From: Adineta vaga
Lineage: Eukaryota; Rotifera
DNA: 64,000 nt
NCBI GenBank assembly: GCA_021613535.1
Contig: CP075492.1
Coordinates: 12,958,001 to 13,022,000, forward strand
Direction: 5' to 3'
The notes beneath the pieces are model-generated. The model made no database searches and was not told the DNA's origin. It saw nothing but the letters and a program-made list of their open reading frames with translations. Numbering within the stretch: the first letter of the stretch is position 1; every line of letters begins with the position of its first letter. Shown in pieces: positions 1 to 12,485 of the stretch. The position numbers and the translations under genes were made by a program.

Positions 1-976
1 ATGTCTCAATGAGCGTGCTCAATGTAAAATTATGTCAAATGAATGATCCTTCTGTTGACGAGAAGAGATAAAGATAAAGAAGAGAGAGAGAGAAAAGGGC
101 GCAGAGATGATGCTACTCATTGTGCGCCTACATTATGTACATGCACTCACACCTCCACATACATCTGTGCACACGTTTTCTCTTCATTCTTCTTATTACA
201 TCGACATTTTGAGTGAGGGAGAGAGAAAGTGACTACTAATCCTTTTCGACGAGATCAACTGTATCGGTAACAAAATAACAACGATAAACCATTGATAGTT
301 ATAGTCCTATGAATCACTAAGACATGAATAAAAGAGATATGTACAAGTTAATTGAAGTCGTCATTGACATGTTAACAATTATTGCTTTTTAAGGACATAG
401 TGTGGAGAAATCTAAAGAATGAATAATGTTGAATTTTTGTTTGAACATAACTTTATAGAAAGTACTCATCTATTAAAACATCAGATTATACATTGTCAAC
501 ATAAATTTTGAATTCAATTGACGTTTTTTATTGTCATCTAATGAAATCATACGATATATAACTAAGTAACATTAAACTATAAGAACAAATGTTTGATTCC
601 ATAGTAAAAATGTCATTTATTTATATCTTTCAAATGCTATGAGAAACGTGTCTGTATCTACATACTGTCTGCTCCCGTAGACAGTATTAAATCATGTTAT
701 TTTTGTGTCGAACGGAAAAAATAAGACACGTCAGCGTGGAACGCAGACGATGCATAAAAAATATGATACTGAGTACTTACAATTTTCGCGGAAAAAGACG
801 CGAGCGATGTTGTTCTCTTTCTTCCTTTTTTTTCTATATTTGTTTTATTTGTCGTTGTTTTTGTGTATAGAAGACACTGACTAGGAGAAAAGAGGGTCAT
901 AGTATTATTTTCTTATTTTATATTGGATAATTCTATAGTATTAGAAATAAATCTTCTGTCGATTTGCTTTTTTATT
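1..976. other. Upstream non-coding stretch
   Basis: No gene is supported here. The first 250 bases are purine-rich with GA runs around 77-95. A short perfect hairpin lies at 662-687. The rest is AT-rich and presumably holds the promoter of the BIR/RING gene that follows. Confidence 0.5.
662..687. repeat. Small perfect inverted repeat
   Basis: ATACTGTCT at 662-670 pairs with AGACAGTAT at 679-687 around an 8-base loop. This gives a 9-bp perfect stem about 300 bases upstream of the BIR/RING gene. It may be chance or a small element remnant. Confidence 0.4.
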
Positions 977-3454
977 ATGTTTTTCTGTTTTGCTATAATA
1001 TTTTTTGTCCTCGACGTGCGTAAGCATGGTCATTCTCTCATTCACATGGTAGGAATGAATCATATTATAAGAAAAAATCGTGGAATTTTTTTATTTCGCT
1101 TCAGATTCTCTCACATTAACAAACCATCAAACCATCTTATCTATTCTATGGATAATATGCATTCAGATGAAGATGATTCAGCTTGTTGTGGTCAATGCGA
1201 ACTTGAAGTGTCTCCAAGAACGTGTGAAGTAAATCCATCGATGATACATTTAGAACAACGTCCACGATCTAATTCTGGTCGTTCCATTCACTCTTCTTCG
1301 TATTCAAGATCGTGGTCAACGGCTGATTTGCAATCGCGTAAATATCTTTTTTTAAATAAAAGAATTCAATCTATCTTCTGTCTACTTTTATTTAGAAAAT
1401 CCATCTAAACGACAGAAAATTGAAGTTGAACATAATTGGAAAGAAAGTAATATCTATCTAGAAGTTCGTGAACGAACATTTTCTCATTGGACCCTACCAA
1501 AACCATTTTGTTGTCGATTATTGGAAGCTGGTTTTTCTGGTTGTAATGTGAGAGATCGTGTCATCTGTATGTATTGTGATTTGATTTGTGAAGAATGGAA
1601 CGTTGAATTGGATGATCCATGTAAAGTGCATCAAGTACTTTCTCCAAATTGTTTATTCGTCAAGTCTATGCTTAAGAATAAACTATTCGCATTTCATCTG
1701 AACTACATCGATCGAGAAAAACGTCTTGAAACATTTGCTACTTGGTCAAATCAAACATCATTAGATAAAAATAACCTTGCTTATGCTGGTTTCTTTCTGG
1801 ATAATTTTGAGGTCAAATGTTTCTATTGCAATGGTTCATTAGCACAAAATGAAGTTCGCGATCATCCACTTACTGAACATATTCGTTGGTTTCCTTATTG
1901 TAAATATGCTCGACAACTATGCGGTGAAGATTTATATGAAAAACTTCGTCGAGCAGTTAATTCGCTGCCAGGTTTGTGTCAAGTTGTAATTTAATAGAAA
2001 ACAAAAGTTTTATTTATGTAGAAAATATAAAATTAGAAAATCAACCGAATCAATCGAATAAATTAGAAGAAGCTGTTATTCCGGAATTACTTCTTAGTCA
2101 TGTCGATTACAATGATTTTCGACAATCGCTTTATAAACATAAATTTCATCGCTCAATTATTCAGCATTGTTTTGAAGATCAATTTCAACTAAAACGTAAC
2201 ATTTAACAGAACATCATTTCTTCCTACTACAAATCTTCTTTTCTTTTTCTTTTAGGAGAAGATTTCGTAACTAGCTATGATCTATTTATTGCATGTTTGA
2301 TCTATCAAAAACAAATGGATTTTGAACACAAACGTAAGCGCTCTGTTAAACCAAATGAAGTAATGCAACGAATTTATGGAAAATCACAAGTTTCAAACAA
2401 TAACAATCATCATTTTATGTCTTATGCTGGTAAGAGAAAATTTCCGAAATAACTAATAAATACTAATCTTTAAAATCTTAACATAGATGTTTTGAAAATA
2501 TTTGAAAATGAACTTCAAACGTATCAACATAATCGACAAGGTCAGATTATTTGTTTTACGATAAAAACGCAATTATTGTTTTCTTTTTTCTATCTGATTT
2601 GTAGTGTTCGGTCAAACATTCGTTGAAGAAACAACATTAACTATTGAACGAGAGCAATCGTTGAAAACTTCATCAAATTCTGAACTATCACCATCTGTTA
2701 TTACTGCAGCAGGCTGGATTAAGTACAATAACTATTTCAAATGTCCACATTGTTATATGAAATACGATTCTTGGGAAGCCAATGATGATCCTTTATTCAT
2801 TCACAAACAATTGTCACCACTATGTTTATTTGTTCTATCAACAAATCCATTCAATTCACATTCAATACCAACAAAAGAAGCAGAAGAACATTATACAGAT
2901 GAAGATATTGAAAATGCTGAATTACAACCCTATAAAGGTCTTGTTCAAACACGACCTGGATCGATGTCAGAAATTTCGGAAAGATTAAAATCTTTTCAAC
3001 ATTTTCCAACTGATTTTTCAAGTATTGCTGAAGATTTAGCTATGTCTGGCATCTATTTTATAAGCCAATATGGATATATCCAATGTTTCTATTGTAAATT
3101 TGTCAAGTTTATACGAAATCAAAACATAAAATCTATTGAGTGCTTCAAAAGTCTTCATCACTTATCTTCATGTCGATATATTCAACAAATGAAAGATAAT
3201 GCTCTACAAGTCTCAACAGAACAAGGTAACATTTTATTTGGAGAAAAAAAAACTGAACTTTTCTCTTCGATTAAACGGAATCTTTTTTATTTCTAGCATC
3301 TAATACATGTCAATGGTGCTTGAAAGAAGATAAACAATTGATGGCAATACCATGTCGTCATTTTTGTTTATGTAAAAAATGTGGACAAACCAAACGATTA
3401 TGTCCAAAATGTCAAACAGAAGTTACTAAATATGTCATTGTCTATCGTGCTTAG
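977..3454 (+). CDS. Multi-BIR, RING-finger inhibitor-of-apoptosis-like protein
   Basis: Seven exons (977-1337, 1396-1971, 2022-2195, 2256-2429, 2487-2540, 2605-3225, 3297-3454) join in frame to give 705 residues. BIR1 (about 145-205) and BIR2 (about 228-300) have the C-x2-C...H-x6-C zinc pattern. BIR3 (about 481-525) is the most canonical, with CPHC, W and HKQLSPLC. A fourth BIR-like segment (573-650) keeps CFYC but loses the spacing to the last His and Cys. The C-terminus is a C3HC4 RING (CQWC, CRHFC, CPKC) that ends the protein, as in IAP ubiquitin ligases. Known family role: caspase or substrate binding through BIRs and E3 activity through RING. The N-terminus after the first ATG is strongly hydrophobic, which is unusual for IAPs; the true start may instead be ATG 1149. 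The family call is firm; the start is uncertain. Confidence 0.85.
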
Positions 3455-3927
3455 AAGCACATTTGCACGCAGTGCAAGTACTGGAACAATATCTTCCAGC
3501 AAAGTCAAATGTTGATGTTAAAGAAATACGGTTCGCGATCTTAATTCTGACCAGATAGAAATCGTCGAATGAACATACTTATCATTTACTCTGGATTTAA
3601 TCTAAAGTATCAATTGATTCTCATATGGGTACATATGCATGTACGTCATAACAAAAGATGTCATTACTCAATTATAAATTTTACCTAGTGAATATTCTAT
3701 ACTTATTCAAGCATACAAAATCGGTAAAAAGAAACAAGTTCAATTGCGGTTTATTTATTCGAATTTTGTATTTTTTACTAATAAATATAACACAACTTTC
3801 GATGTCTTGTATTTTCTCAACATGATTAAAAGTATTCTAGTTCATTAAGTGTCATATTCACCGTTATGTAATAGAATATTTCTTTGTACAATTCATAGCG
3901 AGAAAAAAAAATCCGACAAATTATCGG
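3455..3927. other. Convergent intergenic stretch
   Basis: This AT-rich 3' flanking DNA lies between the convergent BIR/RING gene and the small RING gene. No gene or strong repeat was seen. Confidence 0.5.
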
Positions 3928-4215
3928 TTAATCGAAAACTCTTATTAAGCCTTTTACAGTTTTTCCACACGTAGGACATGATTTTGTATTATGCCCACAT
4001 GATACACATACAGCAAAATGACCACAGGGAATAAGCGCTAGCGCTCGTTGTCGGACAGAGCATAGTACACATAGTGTAGGATTTCCAGATGCTTGCTTCG
4101 ATTGAGATGATAATTCATTGGTCTTATCAGATCGAGGTGACTCGGTTTCCGACTGATTAGATCTAGTAATTGAACTATCATTTGTCTTATTACCATCCAA
4201 TTGTTCCATATTCAT
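3928..4215 (-). CDS. Small RING-finger protein (IAP-type RING), possibly a 3' exon
   Basis: From ATG 4215 the reading frame gives 95 residues. A Ser/Thr/Asn-rich, probably disordered N-terminal half is followed by a C-terminal C3HC4 RING (CVLC, CGHFAVC, CPTC) ending about 10 residues before the stop. The RING is the same terminal type as in the neighbouring convergent multi-BIR gene, so it could be a decayed or truncated IAP relative. The frame stays open upstream to about 4263, and a good acceptor (TTACTTCCAG) lies there, so further 5' exons are possible. No convincing BIR was found between 4264 and 5060. Without BIRs the role is unknown beyond likely E3 ligase activity. Confidence 0.6.
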   Translation of the reverse strand: MNMEQLDGNKTNDSSITRSNQSETESPRSDKTNELSSQSKQASGNPTLCVLCSVRQRALALIPCGHFAVCVSCGHNTKSCPTCGKTVKGLIRVFD

Positions 4216-4263
4216 AAAACTGTATATTGATGAATGGATTCTGGAAGTAAAAAAACAAGTCAA

Positions 4264-5060
4264 TGACTATTTCCAAGCAAACGTTCTGATTCATCATTAG
4301 GAATTACATGATATTCTTTTGATAAGATGTATCAGATAATAACTAATATTTCATTTTTATACCTATACTACTACTACTACTACTACTGCTACAAATAAAT
4401 GTGTATTGATGTACTCGAGCTGAAAAGAATTTTTTTTATATAGGATAAGATCATGGGTGTAGCGGTTATTCATGCTATAATTACGTAATTAAGATATATC
4501 TATCTCTTCGATCAAATGTGAAAAACTACAATTTAATTTCTGTATAATTCATTGGTTGATACCTGTCTTTATATGTTGGAATTTTCCAAGTTGATTGTAT
4601 GTAAATAAATATACATGCGATATTTTATATATGGATTGGATCTGTTTGTGCCAATCATAAAGATATTTCTCATTTGAACATTAAATCAATATTGCTTTTT
4701 TTTACAACTTGAACAATTCGTATAACGATTGAAAAGAATAACAACATTTTAGTCGAGATATTTTATAATTGTTCTTATTAATGATATATAGAAGTCACTA
4801 GTGTTTTGTATATGTAATTTACGTGTATATATCAATCAAACTTTTGTAGAGATTTAATTGGATGAGTTCAATGACAAATGTTAGTTTCTTCTTGTTTTTA
4901 CGTTTTAATTCATAGTCGAAACCGAACTTTTGATATCAGTAAAAAATAGTGAAATATCTAAAAAAAAACAAAATCACCATAACAATATCTTTTGATAAAC
5001 AAAAGAGAACAAACAAGTACTAGAAAAACGAATGAAAACAACAAGAAATTATTTTTTTTT
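4264..5060. other. Intergenic or possible upstream exon region
   Basis: No gene is firmly supported. A CTA/ACT microsatellite lies around 4371-4390. On the minus strand at about 4265-4330 there is a short coding-like frame (ESERLLGNSH), but no donor joins it in phase to the RING exon. Confidence 0.4.
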
Positions 5061-8000
5061 TCATGTAGATAATTTTGTAAGAACATCAAAAGCACCTGTA
5101 CCACATTGAACCATACGTCCGGTAACTAAACGAGATGATGGTGATTTCAATTCTTCATGTTCACCTAAAACAAAAAGAAAATACATTATTTTCGTATGTT
5201 TAAGCAAAAAAATTCTTTGTTTTACCATGTAGTAAAGCTTCTCTCAAATATGTTGTTGATGTTTCAAAAGTAATTTTTTGTAATGGACTAGCATTTGTTC
5301 TCAAACCTAAACGATTACATGGTTTATAAACACCTTCATATGTCATATAATCAGCTAATAATGATAAATGTCGATGATCAACTTCAATTCCATAAGCACC
5401 GAAAACCCGATTTATTTCTCTTATTAATGTTCGATTTGCTGCTTCAATACCGAAGATTTGTGCCATACGATGAATATTATTTGTATATATACGACGTAAA
5501 TCAAATACTTGATAATATGTCATTAATGCATTGATATTTTCACCTTCTGTTGACAGAATATATTCTGCTGCATTCGAATCATCTTTTGATTTTGCACGAT
5601 TTTCTTTATTTTCATTAATAAAACAATTTTGAATACCAACAATAGATGTTATAGGAGTTCGAGATGCTTCATGACGAATTACAGATTCTAAATCAATACG
5701 AGGTTGAGTCGCAGAAAAAATCATTGTTATACGACTCCATAAATTATGGTCGAGATCAGCCGTATATTCATGTATATATTCAGCATGTTTACAAACATTC
5801 TACAAAAACAAAATATAAAATAAATCAATCCACATATTTCCTATGAAATACATACACCAAATCGTTCATTGTAAGTCGTATTTTCAACAGAAGTACTTTT
5901 ATTATTGACTTTTTTCGCTTTTTTACTTGGTGGTTCACCATCATCGTTATCATCATCGTTATTACCAGGTACTTCTTGTTCGTCATCATTCTTCATTTCG
6001 TCTTTGATTAAATCCATTGCTAAACAAAAAGAATTTATCGTAGGTGAAAAGTCTTCTAAGAAATTCCTTACCTTGTCCATCATCATTATCATCATCATTA
6101 TTATTATTATCATCGTCGTCGATAATATTATCTTTAATACTGACTTTTGATTCATCGACTTGTTCATTATCATCTTGCATACGTTCGTCATCATCCGTTT
6201 CATTATCTTTACCTTCTTCATCATCATCATATTCTTTTTCGTCATTTCGATTTGCTTTTTCTTTTGCTACATTTGCTTCTCCATTACCTTGTTCATCATC
6301 ATCATCATCATCGTCGTCGTCATCATCTTCTTTTTCTACTGTTTCTTGTCGATCATCTTTATCATCTGTATTATTAATAGTAATCTTATCACGAATATGT
6401 GCTGATCTTAATAAACCACTTGTAGTTAATTCTTTACGTTTCTTATTGATTGCTCGACATAAACGTGGAATAAAATATATCTCAAATGAACGTATGATTT
6501 CCGCTAATTGCTTTCTACCATATTTTTCATCGAATTGAAATTGAATGGAATAAATACGTTTATGATCATTTAATTTTAATGTTAATTTTTCTTGAATAGT
6601 TAAATCAGTTAATACTTGAGAAAATAACAAACGTGACCAACGACGTTGTAAACGTTTCGCTTTACGTAATGCGGATGAACTTTGAAGAATAGGAACTTCC
6701 ATTGTCGGAGTTTTAAGATTCATCGAAGCTACCATAACTAATTCACGAAGACGTGGAACACCCAGCGTTACATTCATATCACCACGACCAGCAAAATGAA
6801 ATGCTAAAATAGAAAAGTGAATGTCTTTTTTTTGATTCTGCTTCGAATTTAAACTTACTATTCAATGTCATTTGTGTACCAGGTTCTCCAATGGATTGTG
6901 CTGCTAAAATTCCGACACTTTCACCTGGATCAATACATGATTTTAAGGATTTGAAATGCATCATTTTTTCAAACATTTTCTTATTCATTTTAGTTTGATC
7001 TAATTTGCCATTTGTATTGATATAATTTCGAATTAAATCATCTAAACGTTCTGTAATTGCACCTAGATTTGATGCTGGAAGATAATTTTGTGTCACAGGT
7101 GAATAAAATTTAACAACACCATGATTGTATTGTTCACGTTTATCATCCGATAAATCTCGCCATGTTTGCACCATAATAGAACGTGCTTCATTGATATCTT
7201 TACTTTTCAATGAATTTGTTAATGTATGTAAATCAAAAAATCGAGAATAATTTATAAATGGTGTCATACGAATCTTTGTTTCATCACTTAATTTTAATCT
7301 CGTTGAATCATTAAAACTAGTTTCATCATCGGCTAATTCACGTGTTTTCTTTCGCCAAGCACGGATTTTTTTCAGATTTTTCATGATCGGTCGTTCTTTT
7401 GTTGAACCACACATTTCAACAATACGTGAATATTCATTCTCACGTAATACAGAAGATTGATTAGCAACAAGAAAGGGATAATAAGCTTCTTTTAAATAAG
7501 TACATTTATCCACAGCTAAACCATCTTCACCATATTGAAATTGAACAACACTTCCATCGCTATCACGTACAGTTAAATCATAATTAACAACTAAACCTTC
7601 TAAGTGTTTCATTAAACAACGTTGTAAATAACCAATACGAGCCGTTTTAACAGCAGTATCAATAAGACCCTAACAAATAAGAAATAGAAATGAATTTGAA
7701 ACAACAATTCTTTCATACTTCACGTCCAGCCATACAATGAAAGAAATATTCTTGTGGACGAATACCACTTAAGAAACTTCCATCAACAAAACCACCTGAT
7801 CGTGGTGAATATTCATATGGACGAAATGATTGGAAGAGTACGACCACTTGGCATCATTGGTGGACGTTTACCTTCTAATTCTTGTTGACCAAGTAAACAG
7901 GACATTTGCATAGCATTAACAGATGAACCTTAATTAAAAATAAAGCAAATATATTTAGGAATCTGATAATTATATTTCTCTTCAAACCTTTGGCACCGGA

Positions 8001-9201
8001 TTGAATTAGAAATTGTAAATTATTATCAGGAAATTGTTTGAATAAATTTGACATACATTGTTTGATAATTTGATTTTGAAATTCATCAATTGATGTTTTA
8101 TAATTCATATCCATTTCTTTTGATATACGTTCATCGAATGTTTTCGAACAAAATGCTTTCGCAAATTCATCCATTAATGCATCTTCATCAGAATTTTCTG
8201 GTAGAGAAAACGTTTTTCGTAATGCATTAAGACCTGCTTGACTTCGACAATCATTTATTATACGACGTCGATATGCGACACCAGGTGGAAGTAAAAGAAC
8301 ATCTGAGGAAAATAAGATGCATACTTTTAGATTTATTGAAAGTATATGATATTTTATTACCTTCAATTCCAAGAGTAAATCCTCGATAATATTGAAGAAA
8401 AAGTGTGAATAGTTTTGAAAAAGCACTGACAAGATCAGCAGCACAACGTTTACCATACAATTCATAATAACAATGAACAACTGAAGCAAGTGTAGCACCA
8501 CAATGAGCTTTATCGATTAAACCAGATAGAAGTTGTCCTTGACGAATAATCACATCAGTATCAGCCATTAAATCAATATTTTTATCATTGGGATTCGATG
8601 GCCATGACTAAAGAATATATATATATACATTTCAATTGAAGAATTATTTCGAAGAAAATTTCTTACTTTCATGGAAAGTTTTGATTTACTATCAAGATTT
8701 AATGGTGATTCTTTCTCTGGTTGAGTATATAAAAGAACAGTTGATATAACCTAAATGAAAAGATTGTTGTTTTTTAATGGATCACATCATTGATCAAATC
8801 TAGGTACTTGTTTTCCAGTCCATAATTGTTTTGGTTTAATAATACATGGTGGTAATAAACGAATTTTTCTTCGTGAATTCGATCCAATTGCACTAAATAC
8901 AAGTTGTTGATATTCAGCTCTAATCAATAAAATCAATTATTAAGAATTCTTTTGACTAAACAACGGATATACTTTTCAAAGAATCGATCACGCATTGTCA
9001 ATGATGTTCCAGCAACGACATGATCTTGAATAAGACCAGTTAATGGTGTACCATCTTTACTAACAAGAAAATGTTGATAAGTAATCACTAAATAAACGAC
9101 GAGAAAGAAAAAAGACAAATCCATATTTTCATTCTAATTATATATCACTCACTTAATTCAGCTGCTTCAGCTCGTGCTAATTCATTCTGTGGTAAATGTA
9201 T

Positions 9202-9234
<33 letters not shown>

Positions 9235-11461
9235 TGATTTACATTGAGCATAATGTAATCTTAAAGTTTTCTCGCCAGGTAAAACACGTGCCTAGAAATG
9301 AATCTCATTTCATCAAGGAACAAATGTAACCTTTTATTTACCATATGAGCTTGAATACTAGGTCGATGTAATGTTGGTTGTCGATTTGCAATAACATAAT
9401 CACCAGTTCGAAGATGTCGATAGACTTTTTTCGTTGACATTAATGTTGTATGTCCATGTTGTTTTTCTCTAGTTAATAAAAGTTTTGCTACTGCTGTTCG
9501 TTGAGATAAATTATTTGGTAATAAACGACGAATAGTTCCATCTTCAAGTTCGACAAAATTGGCTCTAAAATTTTCCTTCATTTTTACAAATTATTCTATT
9601 TCTTTTAATATCTATAAACATACCCTGGATGAACATCAGGTCCATTGAGAATCAATTGTCGTAATTCATGAACATTATGTGGTGTAACTAATTCTGGATA
9701 AGTTAATTTTTTTGCAAAAACTTCTGGAATTCCCACTTCATATGTAGCAATGAATGGATCAGGTGAAATAACTGATCGACCTGCATAATTCACACGTTTA
9801 CCCATCATATGCATACGAAATAAACCTTCTTTTTTTTCAATCACCTAAACAATTTTGTTTTTTTTCTACAGATGAGATTATACATATCATAGAAAATCTT
9901 ACTTGACGAATGCCTTTTGCTACACGACCAGCACTTCGATTATCTAATGAACTATCAAAAATAGAATTGATTGTAATCTGCATTTTTAACCAAAGATTAT
10001 TGAGTTTTTCTTCATTTGTTGAACCACGTAATGTATTGATTAAAGATGAACGATTCTATAATTTCACAAGATAAAATTTAAGCATGAGAAAGAGATGTGA
10101 TCTTACATTATTTGAAGTTGGTACATCCGATGTTTGTTTATCTTTTAATAGAAGTAATTCTTTTATCAATTGATTATCTTGAATGATCGATGAATATCGA
10201 ACTGTTTTTGGATTTTCAAATTTTTGATCATTGAATGATAGAACCTTTTTGGGAAAAACAAATGAATAAGCAATCGTATTCTCAATCCTATTAAACATAC
10301 TGGACGAAATTTTGATGGAAGAACAGGTAGAACTTCAAAGAAGAACAAACTTATGGGATTATTATGAATATTAGCAATGGATTGATGTGATGGTCGTAAA
10401 GTAGCGAGATATATTGATAGAACTTCTTTTTCATTCGCCCAAACTTTTTCCAAATGTTTTAAAACATCTAATGGTGTTAAATACATTTGACCGGACATCA
10501 TTTTCGTAACTGTTTCTTCATCATCATTATCAATTGATTCTTCATTATCATTGAACTTTTTCGATTGTCTACAATCATCATGTTTATGTTAAACGAATGA
10601 ATTACGAAGAAATCTTTACCTGACATTTGACATACGCTGTTGATAAGCTTTGATTTGTTTACTTGAAACTCCTTGAGAATAAAATAATTTTGTATGTGAA
10701 TCTGCTCGTAATGAACGAGTGGGTGTATTACAATTTAGACAGAATTTTTCTAGAAATTAGTGAAAATTTCTCTTTTTGTATTAAGTGGAATAGAGAAAAA
10801 AAACTTCGAACTTTTCGTCTTGAATGCTTTTGATTCAAAATCTTTGATCAATTGTTGTCGAATAGCTAATAAATTTTTCGTTGTTGATTCAATTTTTGTT
10901 GATGCTGGTGGATTTAATTTCATATGTTCATTAATCTGTTCATAAAATGTATCAAGCGATTTCTTTTCTAAGATCCAAAGTTTATAAATCGAATGTAGAT
11001 TATCCACTTCATTGGCTTGACCATGTTTAAGATAAAGCATTTGCATAGAAAATAGATATTTTTCTGCATTTGAAGATTGAATTGTATGACAATGAAGACA
11101 ACAACCACGTAGAACCTAATAAAATGAGAAGAATATTTTCATAGTTTGACTTTGTCTTTTTTACATTCACAAGATTTCGAAAGAACACTGGATTGTATAC
11201 AGGTAGAACAAGTGATATATGTCCAAGATGACCTGGACAAGCTACAAATCCTTGTCCACATGTAAAACAACGATCATTTTTATCGAATGGTCCAAGTGCT
11301 AAATCATATGGACCACCTAAGACTGGTGCACCAAGTCGATCAATAGCTTGTGATGAAGTTAATTCTTTGACACTTAAACGACGTATCTCTTCAGATGTAT
11401 AATTACTAAATAGAAGGCCACTAATTGTGGTATCGGATGGATAATAATTAACTGTATCCAT
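5061..11461 (-). CDS. POLR1A: RNA polymerase I largest subunit, with one internal frame break
   Basis: A multi-exon minus-strand gene starts at [10 protein letters not shown] (ATG 11461) and ends ...[13 protein letters not shown] (stop 5061). It is the catalytic core of Pol I, which makes pre-rRNA in the nucleolus. Visible landmarks in order are: the clamp zinc site ([15 protein letters not shown], about 11210-11280), the Mg-binding [10 protein letters not shown] (about 9215-9245), funnel and bridge segments ([30 protein letters not shown], 7640-7750), [10 protein letters not shown] (6860-6900), [20 protein letters not shown], an acidic Asp-rich jaw insert (about 6090-6360), and a C-terminal [11 protein letters not shown] motif. 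Introns are about 50 bp. Around 7830 one extra base breaks the frame between PSGRTLP and [14 protein letters not shown]. Both sides are conserved and no intron explains it. The identity is certain; whether this copy is functional is open. Confidence 0.93.
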
Positions 11462-11690
11462 CGTGATTTGTTGTATTTTCAAAAGAAATGAAATACAAAT
11501 TCATGAAATATTGAGTTCGAAATCAATCTGAAATATAAATGGTCAAATAAAGAGAACCGATGAAAAATAACAAAGAAGTTTCGGGATATTATAATGTATA
11601 AAACAAATTAATTATATCAGAGAATTCAATACTTAATCGGCAAAAATGAAAAAATGAAAATTTTCTATTTGTATTATAGAGGTCGCCATA

Positions 11691-12485
11691 ATGCGCTATC
11701 GATTATGTCAACTACAAGAAATTATTTTCCAGTTCTGCACGATTTTCTCGAATCTATCCAGACACGTAGATCAATATTATCTATATAAAGTCCATTTATA
11801 CAAGTATTGCAAATGTTTTGGTGAAACAATCGAGATAATTCCAGAGATTTTATTTCAGTTACTAAACATGATCTCACAAAATTGGACGATGTTGAAACCT
11901 TTAAATAATGACATATCCGATTATTATATCAAATCATTTTTACCTTCAACGTATTACTTCATTGCATTCTATGTGATGGGTATAATACAAAGTATTCTCG
12001 TGCTTCAAACAATTATTTCTGCAACATTTCATGAGAACTGGATGAATGTTTACAGATTTATAGATAGTATCAATGGAATAATTGTATCGATATGTTTGCT
12101 GATATATATCTTCGTACACAATGGATATTTTGTTTTAATTCCTTTGATTACTACAATATTCAATTCTTATAGTTATTGGATTTCTGCAGTATGTGCTTTT
12201 GAACTTATGTTAATGGAATTATTTTTCTTTCAATTATATGCCATCACACCTCGACATGCAATTCTTATTTTATTTCTCGTCTTCATTCTCGTTATTACCA
12301 GTTATATCTCATCAATAATGATAACAACACACATAGTTTATGTCATATTTTTAAGTCATCTCATTGGACCAGGAATTATTCATACAATTTCATTTATTAT
12401 TTCATATATCAGTATTATGAAAAGTAAATGTTACTTGTCAAGAACTTCAATGAATATGAAATCTTCAATACAATCGTTTCTTTAA
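11691..12485 (+). CDS. Orphan multi-pass membrane protein
   Basis: A single open frame of 264 residues runs from ATG 11691. It has at least five hydrophobic segments of 18-25 residues, such as FIAFYVMGIIQSILVLQTII, IIVSICLLIYIFV and ILILFLVFILVITSYI. No family motif was recognised. The spacing of helices and short polar loops resembles part of a rhodopsin-like 7TM receptor, but DRY and NPxxY motifs are absent. It lies 229 bases from the divergent POLR1A start, so the two may share a promoter region. A splice-acceptor-like TTATAG sits just upstream (11671-11680), so an earlier exon or trans-spliced leader is possible. Function unknown. Confidence 0.55.
   Translation: MRYRLCQLQEIIFQFCTIFSNLSRHVDQYYLYKVHLYKYCKCFGETIEIIPEILFQLLNMISQNWTMLKPLNNDISDYYIKSFLPSTYYFIAFYVMGIIQSILVLQTIISATFHENWMNVYRFIDSINGIIVSICLLIYIFVHNGYFVLIPLITTIFNSYSYWISAVCAFELMLMELFFFQLYAITPRHAILILFLVFILVITSYISSIMITTHIVYVIFLSHLIGPGIIHTISFIISYISIMKSKCYLSRTSMNMKSSIQSFL

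Noticed and set aside
6044-6538. Long plus-strand open frames rich in Ser, His or Ile opposite POLR1A
   Set aside because: They are shadows of the GAT-repeat acidic tract of POLR1A read on the other strand or in other frames.
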